NCBI RefSeq assembly: GCF_029227915.1
Contig: NC_079878.1
Coordinates: 27,617,501 to 27,681,500, forward strand
Source of the DNA: Hydractinia symbiolongicarpus
Lineage: Eukaryota; Cnidaria; Hydrozoa; Anthoathecata; Hydractiniidae
DNA: 64,000 bases
Direction of reading: 5' to 3'
This document shows positions 38,933 through 53,300 of the stretch, piece by piece. How positions within the stretch are numbered: position 1 is the first letter of the stretch; the number at the start of each line of letters is the position of its first letter. The notes beneath the pieces were generated by a model. The model was not told where the DNA came from and did no database searches. It was given only the letters and a program-made list of their open reading frames with translations. Position numbers and translations under genes: made by a program.

Positions 38933-40029
38933 TGTGAGACAATTCCTAGCCGTTATCGCGCGCTGAAGAAATAGAGACAGTTTCAAAAATTACATTTCAA
39001 TGAATTTCTAACGGTATCAGTCCGTTTGAGTGACGACGGTTACGCCACATATTTGTCCCCACATGTGTTTAGGGAAATATTTCTGATATTACTAGGTTGT
39101 ATTGCTTTTATCAGTGAAACGATTGACTGTGGCACTTAAGTGAACGGATTTTGTACTGTGACCTTATAAATGTGATAAATGAGCCAATTGGACTCCAAGA
39201 AATAACATTCTTTTTAATTTGACATGATTGCTGTAACTCTAGCGCTTCATATATAAATTTAAATAAGTAAGTCATCTTTTACTGTGGGACAAATCCTAGC
39301 CGTTATCGCGCACTGAAGAAATAGAGACAGTTTCAAAAACTACATTTCAATGATATTCTAACGGTATCAGTCCGTTTGAGTGACGACGGTTGCGTCACAT
39401 ATTTGTCCCCACATGTGTTTAGGGATATTTTTCTGATATTACTAGGTTGAATCGCTTTTAACTGTGAAACGATTGACTGTGGGACTTAATTGAACTAACT
39501 TTGGACTGTGACCTGATAAATGTGATTAATGAGACAATTGGACTCCAAGAAATAACATTCTTCTTAATTTGACATGATTGCCCGAACTCAGCGATTACAC
39601 TGGCCGCTGTGGTAGTGCTTCATTTGAAAATTTAGAGAAATAAGCCATTTTTTACTGTGGGACAAAACTTAGCCGTTATCGCGCGCTTGATAAATAGGAA
39701 CAGTTTCAAAAACTACATTTCATTGACTTTCTAACAGTATCAATCCGTTTGAGTTACAACGGTTGCGTCACATATTCGTGCCAACATGTATTTTGTGATA
39801 TTTTTCTGATATTACTAGGTTGCATCGCTCGTAAAAGTGAAGCGAGTGACTGTGGGACTTAATTGAACTGATTCTGGGCTGTGATCTTATAAATGTGTTA
39901 AATGAGATAATTGGACTCCAAGGAAAAGCGTTCTTCTTAGTTTGACATAATTGCTGGAACTCAGCGATTACACTTGGCGCTGTGGTAGCGCTGCATTTAA
40001 AAATTTAAATAAGTAAGTCATTTTTTACT
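38933..40029. repeat. Satellite array, mixed monomers
   Basis: About three monomers with no gene. The junction CTGTAACTC-TAGCGCTTCA at 39239/39240 repeats the same 23-bp deletion found at 35160/35161, with the following unusual TTCATATATAAATTT, so the two are copies of one event 4079 bp apart. Confidence 0.87.
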
Positions 40030-43000
40030 GTGGGACAAATCCTAGCCGTTATTGCGAGCTGAAGAAATAGAGACAGTTTCAAAAACTAAATTTCAATGAA
40101 TTTCTAACGGTATTAGTCCGTTTGGGTTACAACGGTTGCGTGACATATTCGTCCCCACATGTGTTTAGGGATATTGTCCTGATATTACTATGTTGTATTG
40201 TTTTTAACAGTGAAACGATTGACTGTGGCACTTAAATGAACTGATTTTTGACTTTGACATCATAAAAGTGATAAATGAGCCAATTGGATTCCAAGAAATA
40301 ACATTCTTCTTAATTTGACATGATTGCTGTAACTCAGCGATTATACTGGGCGCTGTGGTAGCGCTTTATTTGAAAACTTAGATAAATAAGCCATTTTTTA
40401 TTGTGGGACCAATCCTAGCCGTTATTGCGCGCTTAATAAATAGAAACAGTTTCAAAAACTACATTTCATTGAACTTCTAACAATATCAATTCGCATGAAT
40501 TACAACGGTTGCGTCACAAATTCGTACCAACATGTATTTAGAGATATCTTTCTGATATTACTACGTTGCACCGCTTTTTACAGTGAAACGATTGACTGCG
40601 GGACTTAATTGAAATAACTTTGTACTGTGACCTGATAAATGTGATAAATGAGACATTTGGACTCCAAGAAATAACATTCTTCTTAATTTGACATGATTGC
40701 CGGAACTCAGCGATTACACTGGGCGCTGTGGTAGGGCTTCATTTAAAAATTTAAATAAGTAAGTCATCTTTTAATGTGGGACAAATCCTAGCCGTTATCA
40801 CGCGCTAAAGAAATAGAGACAGTTTCAAAAACTACATTTCAATGAATTTCTAACGGTATCAGTCCGTTTGAGTGACGACGGTTGCGTCACATATTTGTCC
40901 CCACATGTGTTTAAGGATATTTTTCTGATATTACTAGGTTGTATTGCTTTTAACAGTGAAACGATTGACTGTGGCCCTTAAGTGAACGGATTTTGGACTG
41001 TGACCTTATAAATGTGATAAATGAGCCAATTGGACTCCAAGAAATAACATTCTTTTTAATTTGCCATGATTGCTGTAACTCAGCGATTATACTGGGCGCT
41101 GTGGTAGCGCTTTATTTAAAAGCTTAGATAAATAAGCCATTTTTTAATGTGGGACCAATCCTAGACCTTATCGCGCGGTTAATAAGTAGGAACAGTTTTG
41201 AAAACTACACTTCATTGATTTTCTAACAGTATCAATCCGCATGAATTACAACGGTTGCGTCACAAATTTGTACTAACAGGCATTTAGCGATATCTTTCTG
41301 ATATTACTAGGTTGCATCGCTTTTAACAGTGAAACGATTGACTATGGGACTTAATTGAACTGATTCATGACTGTGACCTCATAAAAGTGATAAATGAGCC
41401 AATTGGATTCCAAGAAATAACATTCTTCTTAATTTGACATGATTGCTGTAACTCAGCGATTATACTGGGCGCTGTGGTAGTGCTTTATTTGAAAACTTAG
41501 ATAAATAAGCCATTTTTTATTGTAGGACCAATCTTAGCCGTTATTGCACGCTTAATAAATAGAAACAGTTTCAAAAACTACATTTCATTGATTTTCTAAC
41601 AGTATCAATCCGCATGAATTACAACGGTTGCGTCACAAATTTGTACCAACAGGCATTTAGCGATATCTTTCTGATATTACTAGGTTGCATCGCTTTTAAC
41701 AGTGAAACGATTGACTGTGGGACTTAATTGAACTGATTCTGGACTGTGACCTTATAAATGTGATAAATGAGACAATTGGACTCAAAGAAATAACATTCTT
41801 CTTAATTTGACATGATTGTCGGAACTCAGCGATTACACTGGCCGCTGTGGCAGCGCTTCATTTAAAAATTTAAATAAGTAAGTCATTTTTTACTGTGGGA
41901 CAAATCCTAGCCGTTATCGCGCGCTTGATAAATAGGAACAGTTTCAAAAACTACATTTCATTGACTTTCCAACAGTATCAATCCGTTTGAGTTACAACGG
42001 TTGCGTCACATATTCGTACCAACATGTTTTTTGCGATATTTTTCTGATATTACTAGGTTGCATCGCTCGTAAAAGTGAAACGAGTGACTGTGGGACTTAA
42101 TTGAAATGATTCTGGACTATGACCTTATAAATGTGATAAATGAGATAATTGGACTCCAAGGAAAAACGTTCTTCTTAGTTTGACATGATTGCTGGAACTT
42201 AGCGATTATACTGAGCGCTGTGGTAGCGCTTCATTTAAAAATTTAAATAAGTAAGTCATTTTTTACAGTGGGAAAAATCCAAGCCGTTATCCCGCGCTGA
42301 AGAAATAGAGACAGTTTCAAAAACTAAATTTCAATGAATTTCTAACGGTATTAGTCCGTTTGGGTTACAACGGTTGCGTGACATATTCGTCCCCACATAT
42401 GTTTAGGGATATTGTCCTGATATTACTACGTTGTATTGCTTTTAAGAGTGAAACGATTGACTGTTGCACTTAAATGAACTAATTTTTCACTTTTACCTCA
42501 TAAAAGTGATAAATGAGCCAATTGGATTCCAAGAAATAACATTCTTCTTAATTTGACATGATTGCTGTAACTCAGCCATTATACTGGGCGCTGTGGTAGC
42601 GCTTTATTTGAAAACTTAGATAAATAAGCCATTTTTTATTGTGGGACCAATCCTAAACCTTATCGCGCGCTTAATAAATAGGAAAAGTTTCAAAAACTAC
42701 ATTTCATTGAATTTCTAACAGTATCAATCCGCATGAATTACAACGGTTGTGTCACAAATTCGTATCAACATGTATTTAGCGACATTTTTCTGATATTACT
42801 AGGTTGCATCGCTCTTAACAGTGAAACGATTGACTGTGGGATTAATTGAACTGATTCTGGACTGTGACCTTATAAATGTGATAAATGAGATAATTGGACT
42901 CCAAGGAAAAACGTCCTTCTTGGTTTGACATGAGTGCTGGAACTCAGTGATTATACTGGACGCTGTGGTAGCGCTTCATTTAAAAATTTAAATAAGTAAG

Positions 43001-46000
43001 TCATTTTTTACTGTGGGACAAATCCTAGCCGTTATCGCGCGCTGAAGAAATAGAGACAGTTTGAAAAACTACATTTCGATGAATTTCACACGGTATTAGT
43101 CCATTTGGGTTAGAACGGTTGCATGACATATTCGTCCCCACATGTGTTTAGGGATATTGTCCTGATATTACTACGTTGTATTGGTTTTAACAGTGAAACG
43201 ATTGACTGTGGCACTTAAATGAACTGATTTTTGACTTTGACCTCATAAAAGTGATAAATGAGCCAATTGGATTCCAAGAAATAACATTCTTCTTAATTTG
43301 ACATGATTGCTGTAACTCAGCGATTATACTGGGCACTGTGGTAGCGCTTTATTTAAAAAAAAAACTTAGATAAATAAGCCATTTTTTATTGTAGGACCAA
43401 TCTTAGCCGTTATTGCGCGCTTAATAAATAGAAACAGTTTCAAAAACTACATTTCATTGACCTTCTAACAGTATCAATCCGCATGAATTACAACGGTTTC
43501 GTCACAAATTCGTACCAACATGTATTTAGCGATATCTTTCTGATATTACTACGTTGCACCGCTTTTTACAGTGAAACGATTGACTGCGGGACTTAATTGA
43601 AATAACTTTGTACTGTGACCTGATAAATGTGATAAATGAGACATTTGGACTCCAAGAAATAACATTCTTCTTAATTTGACATGATTGCCGGAACTCAGCG
43701 ATTACACTGGGCGCTGTGGTAGCGCTTCATTTAAAAATTTAAATAAGTAAGTCATCTTTTAATGTGGGACAAATCCTAGCCGTTATCACGCGCTAAAGAA
43801 ATAGAGACAGTTTCAAAAACTACATTTCATTGATTTTCTAACAGTATCAATCCGCATGAATTACAACGGTTGCGTCACAAATTTGTACCAACAGGCATTT
43901 AGCGATATCTTTCTGATATTACTAGGTTGCATTGCTTTTAACAGTGAAACGATTGACTGTGGGACTTAATTGAACTGATTCTGGACTGTGACCTTATAAA
44001 TGTGATAAATGAGACAATTGGACTCAAAGAAATAACATTCTTCTTAATTTGACATGATTGTCGGAACTCAGCGATTACACTGGCCGCTGTGGCAGCGCTT
44101 CATTTAAAAATTTAAATAAGTAAGTCATTTTTTACTGTGGGACAAATGCTAGCCGTTATCGCGCGCTTGATAAATAGGAACAGTTTCAAAAACTACATTT
44201 CATTGACTTTCCAACAGTATCAATCCGTTTGAGTTAAAACGGTTTCGTCACATATTCGTACCAACATGTATTTTGCGATATTTTTCTGATATTACTAGGT
44301 TGCATCGCTCGTAAAAGTGAAACGAGTGATTGTGGGACTTAACTGAAATGATTCTGGACTATGACCTTATAAATGTGATAAATGAGATAATTGGACTCCA
44401 AGGAAAAACGTTCTTCTTAGTTTGACATGATTGCTGGAACTTAGCGATTATACTGAGCGCTGTGGTAGCGCTTCATTTAAAAATTTAAATAAGTAAGTCA
44501 TTTTTTACAGTGGGAAAAATCCAAGTTGTTATCGCGCGCTGAAGAAATAGAGACAGTTTGAAAAACTACATTTCGATGAATTTCACACGGTATCAGTCCG
44601 TTTAAGTGACGACGGTTGGGACACATATTCGTCCCCACATGTGTTTAGGGATATTTTTCTAATATTACTAGGTTGTATTGCTTTTAACAGTGAAACGATT
44701 GACTGTCGCACTTAAATGAACTGATTTTTGACTTTTACCTCATAAAAGTGATAAATGAGCCAATTGGATTCCAAGAAATAACATTCTTCTTAATTTAACA
44801 TGATTGCTGTAACTCAGCGATTATACTGGGCGCTGTGGTAGCGCTTTATTTGAAAACTTAGATAAATAAGCCATTTTTTATTGTGGGACCAATCCTAGCC
44901 GTTATTGCGCGCTTAATAAATAGAAACAGTTTCAAAAACTACATTTCATTGACTTTCTAACAGTATCAATCCGCATGAATTACAACGGTTGTGTCACAAA
45001 TTCGTACCAACATGTATTTAGCGATATCTTTCTGATATTACTAGGCTGCATCGCTTTTTACAGTGACACGATTGACTGTGGGACTTAATTGAACTAAGTT
45101 TGGACTATGACCTGATAAATGTGATAAATGAGACATTTGGACTCCAAGAAATAACATTCTTCTTAATTTGACATGATTGCCGGAACTCAGCGATTACACT
45201 GGGCGCTGTGGTAGCGCTTCATTTAAAAATTTAAATAAGTAAGTCATCTTTTACTGTGGGAGAAATCCTAGCCGTTATCGCACGATGAAGAAATAGAGAC
45301 AGTTTCAAAAACTACATTTCAATGAATTTCTAACAGGACAGTCCGTTTGAGTGACGACGGTTGCGTCACATATTTGTCCCCACATGTATTTTGCGATATT
45401 TTTCTGATATCACTAGGTTGCATCGCTCGTAAAAGTTAAACGAGTGACTGTGGGATTAATTGAACTGATTTTGGACTGTGACCTTATAAATGTGATAAAT
45501 GAGATAATTGGACTCCAAGGAAAAACGTCCTTCTTAGTTTGACATGATTGCTGGAACTCAGTGATTATACTGGACGCTGTGGTAGCGCTTCATTTAAAAA
45601 TTTAAATAAGTAAGTCATTTTTTACTGTGGGACAAATCCTAGCCGTTATTGCGAGCTGAAGAAATAGAGACAGTTTCAAAAACTAAATTTCAATGAATTT
45701 CTAACGGTATTAGTCCGTTTGGGTTACAACGGTTGCGTGACATATTCGTCCCCACATGTGTTTAGGGATATTGTCCTGATATTACTATGTTGTATTGTTT
45801 TTAACAGTGAAACGATTGACTGTGGCACTTAAATGAACTGATTTTTGACTTTGACATCATAAAAGTGATAAATGAGCCAATTGGATTCCAAGAAATAACA
45901 TTCTTCTTAATTTGACATGATTGCTGTAACTCAGCGATTATACTGGGCGCTGTGGTAGCGCTTTATTTGAAAACTTAGATAAATAAGCCATTTTTTATTG

Positions 46001-49000
46001 TGGGACCAATCCTAGCCGTTATTGCGCGCTTAATAAATAGAAACAGTTTCAAAAACTACATTTCATTGAACTTCTAACAATATCAATTCGCATGAATTAC
46101 AACGGTTGCGTCACAAATTCGTACCAACATGTATTTAGAGATATCTTTCTGATATTACTACGTTGCACCGCTTTTTACAGTGAAACGATTGACTGCGGGA
46201 CTTAATTGAAATAACTTTGTACTGTGACCTGATAAATGTGATAAATGAGACATTTGGACTTCAAGAAATAACATTCTTCTTAATTTGACATGATTGCCGG
46301 AACTCAGCGATTACACTGGGCGCTGTGGTAGGGCTTCATTTAAAAATTTAAATAAGTAAGTCATCTTTTAATGTGGGACAAATCCTAGCCGTTATCACGC
46401 GCTAAAGAAATAGAGACAGTTTCAAAAACTACATTTCAATGAATTTCTAACGGTATCAGTCCGTTTGAGTGACGACGGTTGCGTCACATATTTGTCCCCA
46501 CATGTGTTTAGGGATATTTTTCTGATATTACTAGGTTGTATTGTTTTTAACAGTGAAACGATTGACTGTGGCACTTAAATGAACTGATTTTTGACTTTGA
46601 CATCATAAAAGTGATAAATGAGACAATTGGATTCCAAGAAATAACATTCTTCTTAATTTGCCATGATTGCTGTAACTCAGCGATTATACTGGGCGCTGTG
46701 GTAGCGCTTTATTTAAAAGCTTAGATAAATAAGCCATTTTTTAATGTGGGACCAATCCTAGACCTTATCGCGCGGTTAATAAGTAGGAACAGTTTTGAAA
46801 ACTACACTTCATTGATTTTCTAACAGTATCAATCCGCATGAATTACAACGGTTGCGTCACAAATTTGTACTAACAGGCATTTAGCGATATCTTTCTGATA
46901 TTACTAGGTTGCATCGCTTTTAACAGTGAAACGATTGACTATGGGACTTAATTGAACTGATTCATGACTGTGACCTCATAAAAGTGATAAATGAGCCAAT
47001 TGGATTCCAAGAAATAACATTCTTCTTAATTTGACATGATTGCTGTAACTCAGCGATTATACTGGGCGCTGTGGTAGCGCTTTATTTGAAAACTTAGATA
47101 AATAAGCCATTTTTTATTGTAGGACCAATCTTAGCCGTTATTGCGCGCTTAATAAATAGAAACAGTTTCAAAAACTACATTTCATTGACCTTCTAACAGT
47201 ATCAATCCGCATGAATTACAACGGTTTCGTCACAAATTCGTACCAACATGTATTTAGCGATATCTTTCTGATATTACTACGTTGCACCGCTTTTTACAGT
47301 GAAACAATTGACTGCGGGACTTAATTGAAATAACTTTGTACTGTGACCTGATAAATGTGATAAATGAGACATTTGGACTCCAAGAAATAACATTCTTCTT
47401 AATTTGACATGATTGCCGGAACTCAGCGATTACACTGGGCGCTGTGGTAGCGCTTCATTTAAAAATTTAAATAAGTAAGTCATCTTTTAATGTGGGACAA
47501 ATCCTAGCCGTTATCACGCGCTAAAGAAATAGAGACAGTTTCAAAAACTACATTTCATTGATTTTCTAACAGTATCAATCCGCATGAATTACAACGGTTG
47601 CGTCACAAATTTATACCAACAGGCATTTAGCGATATCTTTCTGATATTACTAGGTTGCATCGCTTTTAACAGTGAAACGATTGACTGTGGGACTTAATTG
47701 AACTGATTCTGGACTGTGACCTTATAAATGTGATAAATGAGATAATTGGACTCCAAGGAAAAACGTCCTTCTTGGTTTGACATGATTGCTGGAACTCAGT
47801 GATTATACTGGACGCTGTGGGAGCGCTTTATTTAAAAATTTAAATAAGTAAGTCATTTTTTACTGTGGGACAAATCCTAGCCGTTATCGCGCGCTGAAGA
47901 AATAGAGACAGTTTGAAAAACTACATTTCGATGAATTTCACACGGTATCAGTCCGTTTAAGTGACGACGGTTGGGACACATATTCGTCCCCACAGGTGTT
48001 TAGGGATATTTTTCTAATATTACTAGGTTGTATTGCTTTTAAGAGTGAAACGATTGACTGTTGCACTTAAATGAACTGATTTTTCACTTTTACCTCATAA
48101 AAGTGATAAATGAGCCAATTGGATTCCAAGAAATAACATTCTTCTTAATTTGACATGATTGCTGTAACTCAGCGATTATACTGGGCGCTGTGGTAGCGCT
48201 TTATTTGAAAACTTAGATAAATAAGCCATTTGTTATTGTGGGACCAATCCTAAACCTTATCGCGCGCTTAATAAATAGGAAAAGTTTCAAAAACTACATT
48301 TCATTGAATTTCTAACAGTATCAATCCGAATGAATTACAACGGTTGTGTCACAAATTCGTATCAACATGTATTTAGCGACATTTTTCTGATATTACTAGG
48401 TTGCATCGCTCTTAACAGTGAAACGATTGACTGTGGGATTAATTGAACTGATTCTGGACTGTGACCTTATAAATGTGATAAATGAGATAATTGGACTCCA
48501 AGGAAAAACGTCCTTCTTGGTTTGACATGATTGCTGGAACTCAGTGATTATACTGGATGCTGTGGGAGCGCTTCATTTAAAAATTTAAATAAGTAAGTCA
48601 TTTTTTACTGTGGGACAAATCCTAGCCGTTATCGCGCGCTGAAGAAATAGAGACAGTTTGAAAAACTACATTTCGATGAATTTCACACGGTATCAGTCCG
48701 TTTAAGTGACGACGGTTGGGACACATATTCGTCCCCACAGGTGTTTAGGGATATTTTTCTAATATTACTAGGTTGTATTGCTTTTAACAGTGAAACGATT
48801 GACTGTCGCACTTAAATGAACTGATTTTTGACTTTTACCTCATAAAAGTGATAAATGAGCCAATTGGATTCCAAGAAATAACATTCTTCTTAATTTAACA
48901 TGATTGCTGTAACTCAGCGATTATACTGGGCGCTGTGGTAGCGCTTTATTTGAAAACTTAGATAAATAAGCCATTTTTTATTGTGGGACCAATCCTAGCC

Positions 49001-50329
49001 GTTATTGCGCGCTTAATAAATAGAAACAGTTTCAAAAACTACATTTCATTGACTTTCTAACAGTATCAATCCGCATGAATTACAACGGTTGTGTCACAAA
49101 TTCGTACCAACATGTATTTAGCGATATCTTTCTGATATTACTAGGCTGCATCGCTTTTTACAGTGAAACGATTGACTGTGGGACTTAATTGAACTAAGTT
49201 TGGACTATGACCTGATAAATGTGATAAATGAGACATTTGGACTCCAAGAAATAACATTCTTCTTAATTTGACATGATTGCCGGAACTCAGCGATTACACT
49301 GGGCGCTGTGGTAGCGCTTCATTTAAAAATTTAAATAAGTAAGTCATCTTTTACTGTGGGAGAAATCTTAGCCGTTATCGCGCGATGAAGAAATAGAGAC
49401 AGTTTCAAAAACTACATTTCAATGAATTTCTAACAGGACAGTCCGTTTGAGTGACGACGGTTGCGTCACATATTTGTCCCCACATGTGTTTAGGGATATT
49501 TTTCTGATATTACTAGGTTGTATTGCTTTTATCAGTGAAACGATTGACTGTGGCACTTAAGTGAACGGAATTTGGACTGTGACCTTATAAATGTGATAAA
49601 TGAGCCAATTGGATTCCGAGAAATAACATTCTTATTAATTTGACATGATTGCCGGAACTCAGCGATTATACTGGGCGCTGTGGTAGCGCTTTATTTAAAA
49701 ACCTAGATAAATAAGCCATTTTTTATTGTGGGACCAATCCTAGACCTTTTCGCGCGCTTAATAAATAGGAACAGTTTCAAAAACTACATTTCAATGAATT
49801 TCTAACGGTATCAATCCGCATGAATTACAACGGTTGCGTCACAAATTTGTACTAACAGGCATTTAGCGATATCTTTCTGATATTACTAGGTTGCATCGCT
49901 TTTAACAGTGAAACGAGTGACTGTGGGACTTAATTGAACTGATTCTGGACTGTGACATTATAAATGTGATAAATGAGACAATTGGACTCCAAGAAATAAC
50001 ATTCTTCTTAATTTGACATGATTGCTGTAACTCAGCGATTACACTGGCCGCTGTGGTAGCGCTTCATTTAAAAATTTAAATAAGTAAGTCATTTTTTTAC
50101 TGTGGGACAAATCCTACCGTTATCGTGCGCTTGATAAATAGGAACAGCTTCAAAAACTACATTTCATTGACTTTCCAACAGTATCAATCCGTTATGAGTT
50201 ACAACGGTTGCGTCACATATTCGTACCAACATGTATTTTGCGATATTTTTCTGATATTACTAGGTTGCATCGCTCGTAAAAGTTAAACGAGTGACTGTGG
50301 GATTAATTGAACTGATTTTGGACTGTGAC
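40030..50329. repeat. Satellite array with interleaved block duplications
   Basis: About 27 monomers with no gene. About 40030-41570 recurs at about 45630-47170 with lag 5597 bp (15 monomers), recognisable by TACTATGTTGTATTG. Part of 43390-43970 recurs about 3727 bp downstream (10 monomers). About 44550-45350 recurs near 48650-49450 with lag 4100 bp (11 monomers), marked by TTTAAGTGACGACGG and TAATTTAACATGATTG. One monomer carries an expanded run of ten A at about 43354-43363. The duplications overlap, so the order of events can be worked out from the shared variants. Confidence 0.85.
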
Positions 50330-53300
50330 CTTATAAATGTGATAAATGAGATAATTGGACTCCAAGGAAAAACGTCCTTCTTAGTTTGACATGATTGCTG
50401 GAACTCAGTGATTATACTGGACGCTGTGGTAGCGCTTCATTTAAAAATTTAAATAAGTAAGTCATTTTTTACTGTGGGACAAATCCTAGCCGTTATCGCG
50501 CGCTGAAGAAATAGAGACAGTTTGAAAAACTACATTTCGATGAATTTCACACGGTATCATTCCGTTTAAGTGACGACGGTTGGGACACATATTCGTCCCA
50601 CATGTGTTTAGTGATATTTTTCTAATATTACTAGGTTGTATTGCTTTTAACAGTGAAACGATTGACTGTGGCACTTAAATGAACGGATTTTGGACTGTGA
50701 CCTTATAAATGTGATAAATGAGCCAATTGGATTCCAAGAAATAACATTCCTATTAATTTGACATGATTGCTGTAACTCAGCGATTATACTGGGCGCTGTG
50801 GTAGCGCTTTATGTAAAAACTTAGATAAATAAGCCATTTTTTATTGTGGGACCAATCCTAGACGTTATCGCGCGTTTAATAAATAGGAACAGTTTCAAAA
50901 ACTACATTTCATTGACTTTCTAACAGTATAAATCCGCATGAATTACAACGGTTGCGTCACAAATTCGTACCAACATCCATTTAGCGATATCTTTCTGATA
51001 TTACTAGGTTGCACCGCTTTTTACAGTGAAACGATTGACTGCGGGATTAATTGAAATAACTTTGTACTGTGACCTGATAAATGTGATAAATGAGACATTT
51101 GGACTCCAAGAAATAACATTCTTCTTAATTTGACATGATTGCCGGAACCCAGAAATTACACTGGACGCTGTGGTAGCGCTTCATTTAAAAATTTAAATAA
51201 GTAAGTCATCTTTTAATGTGGGACAAATCCTAGCCGTTATCACGCGCTGAAGAAATAGAGACAGTTTCAAAAACTACATTTCAATGAATTTCTAACGGTA
51301 TCAATCCGCATGAATTACAACGGTTGCGTCACAAATTTCTACTAACAGGCATTTAGCGATATCTTTCTGATATTACTAGGTTGCATCGCTTTTAACAGTG
51401 AAACGAGTGACTGTGGGACTTAATTGAACTGATTCTGGACTGTGACATTATAAATGTGATAAATGAGACAATTGGACTCCAAGAAATAACATTCTTCTTA
51501 ATTTGACATGATTGCTGTAACTCAGCGATTACACTGGCCGCTGTGGTAGCGCTTCATTTAAAAATTTAAATAAGTAAGTCATTTTTTTACTGTGGGACAA
51601 ATCCTACCGTTATCGTGCGCTTGATAAATAGGAACAGTTTCAAAAACTACATTTCATTGACTTTCCAACAGTATCAATCCGTTTGAGTTACAACGGTTGC
51701 GTCACATATTCGTACCAACATGTATTTTGCGATATTTTTCTGATATTACTAGGTTGCATCGCTCGTAAAAGTTAAACGAGTGACTGTGGGATTAATTGAA
51801 CTGATTCTGGACTGTGACCTTATAAATGTGATAAATGAGATAATTGGACTCCAAGGAAAAACGTCCTTCTTAGTTTGACATGATTGCTGGAACTCAGTGA
51901 TTATACTGGACGCTGTGGTAGCGCTTCATTTAAAAATTTAAATAAGTAAGTCATTTATTACTGTGGGACAAATCCTAGCCGTTATCGCGCGCTGAAGAAA
52001 TAGAGACAGTTTGAAAAACTACATTTCGATGAATTTCACACGGTATCAGTCCGTTTAAGTGACGACGGTTGGGACACATATTCGTCCCCACAGGTGTTTA
52101 AGGATATTTTTCTATTATTACTAGGTTGTATTGCTTTTAACAGTGAAACGATTGACTGTCGCACTTAAATGAACTGATTTTTGACTTTTACCTCATAAAA
52201 GTGATAATTGGGCCAATTGGATTCCAAGAAATATCATTCTTCTTAATTTGACATGATTGCTGTAACTCAGCGATTATACTGGGCGCTGTGGTAGCGCTTT
52301 ATTTGAAAACTTAGATAAATAAGCCACTTTTTATTGTGGGACCAATCCTAGCCGTTATTGCGCGCTTAATAAATAGAAACAGTTTCAAAAACTACATTTC
52401 ATTGACTTTCTAACAGTATCATTCCGCATGAATTACAACGGTTGCGTCACAAATTCGTACCAACATGTATTTAGCGATATCTTTCTGATATTACTAGGCT
52501 GCATCACTTTTTACAGTGAAACGATTGACTGTGGGACTTAATTGAACTAAGTTTGGACTGTGACCTGATAAATGTGATAAATGAGACATTTGGACTCCAA
52601 GAAATAACATTCTTCTTAATTTGACATGATTGCCGGAACTCAGCGATTACACTGGGCGCTGTGGTAGCGCTTCATTTAAAAATTTAAATAAGTAAGTCAT
52701 CTTTTGCTGTGGGACAAATCCTAGCCGTTATCGCGCGATGAAGAAATAGAGACAGTTTCAAAAACTACATTTCAATGAATTTCTAACAGGACAGTCCGTT
52801 TGAGTGACGACGGTTGCGTCACATATTTGTCCCCACATGTGTTTAGGGATATTTTTCTGATATTACTAGGTTGTATTGCTTTTATCAGTGAAACGATTGA
52901 CTGTGGCACTTAAGTGAACGGAATTTGGACTGCAACCTTATAAATGTGATAAATGAGCCAATTGAATTCCAAGAAATAACATTCTTATTAATTTGACATG
53001 ATTGCTGTAACTCAGCGATTCTACTGGGCGCTGTGGTAGCGCTTTATTTAAAAACTTAGATAAATAAGCCATTTTTTATTGTGGGACCAATCCTAGACCT
53101 TATCGCGCGCTTAATAAATAGGAACAGTTTCAAAAACTACACTTCATTGAATTTCTAACAGTATCAATCCGCATGAATTACAACGGTTGTGTCACAAATT
53201 CGTATCAACATGTATTTAGCGACATTTTTCTGATATTACTAGGTTGCATCGCTCTTAACAGTGAAACGATTGACTGTGGAATTAATTGAACTGATTCTGG

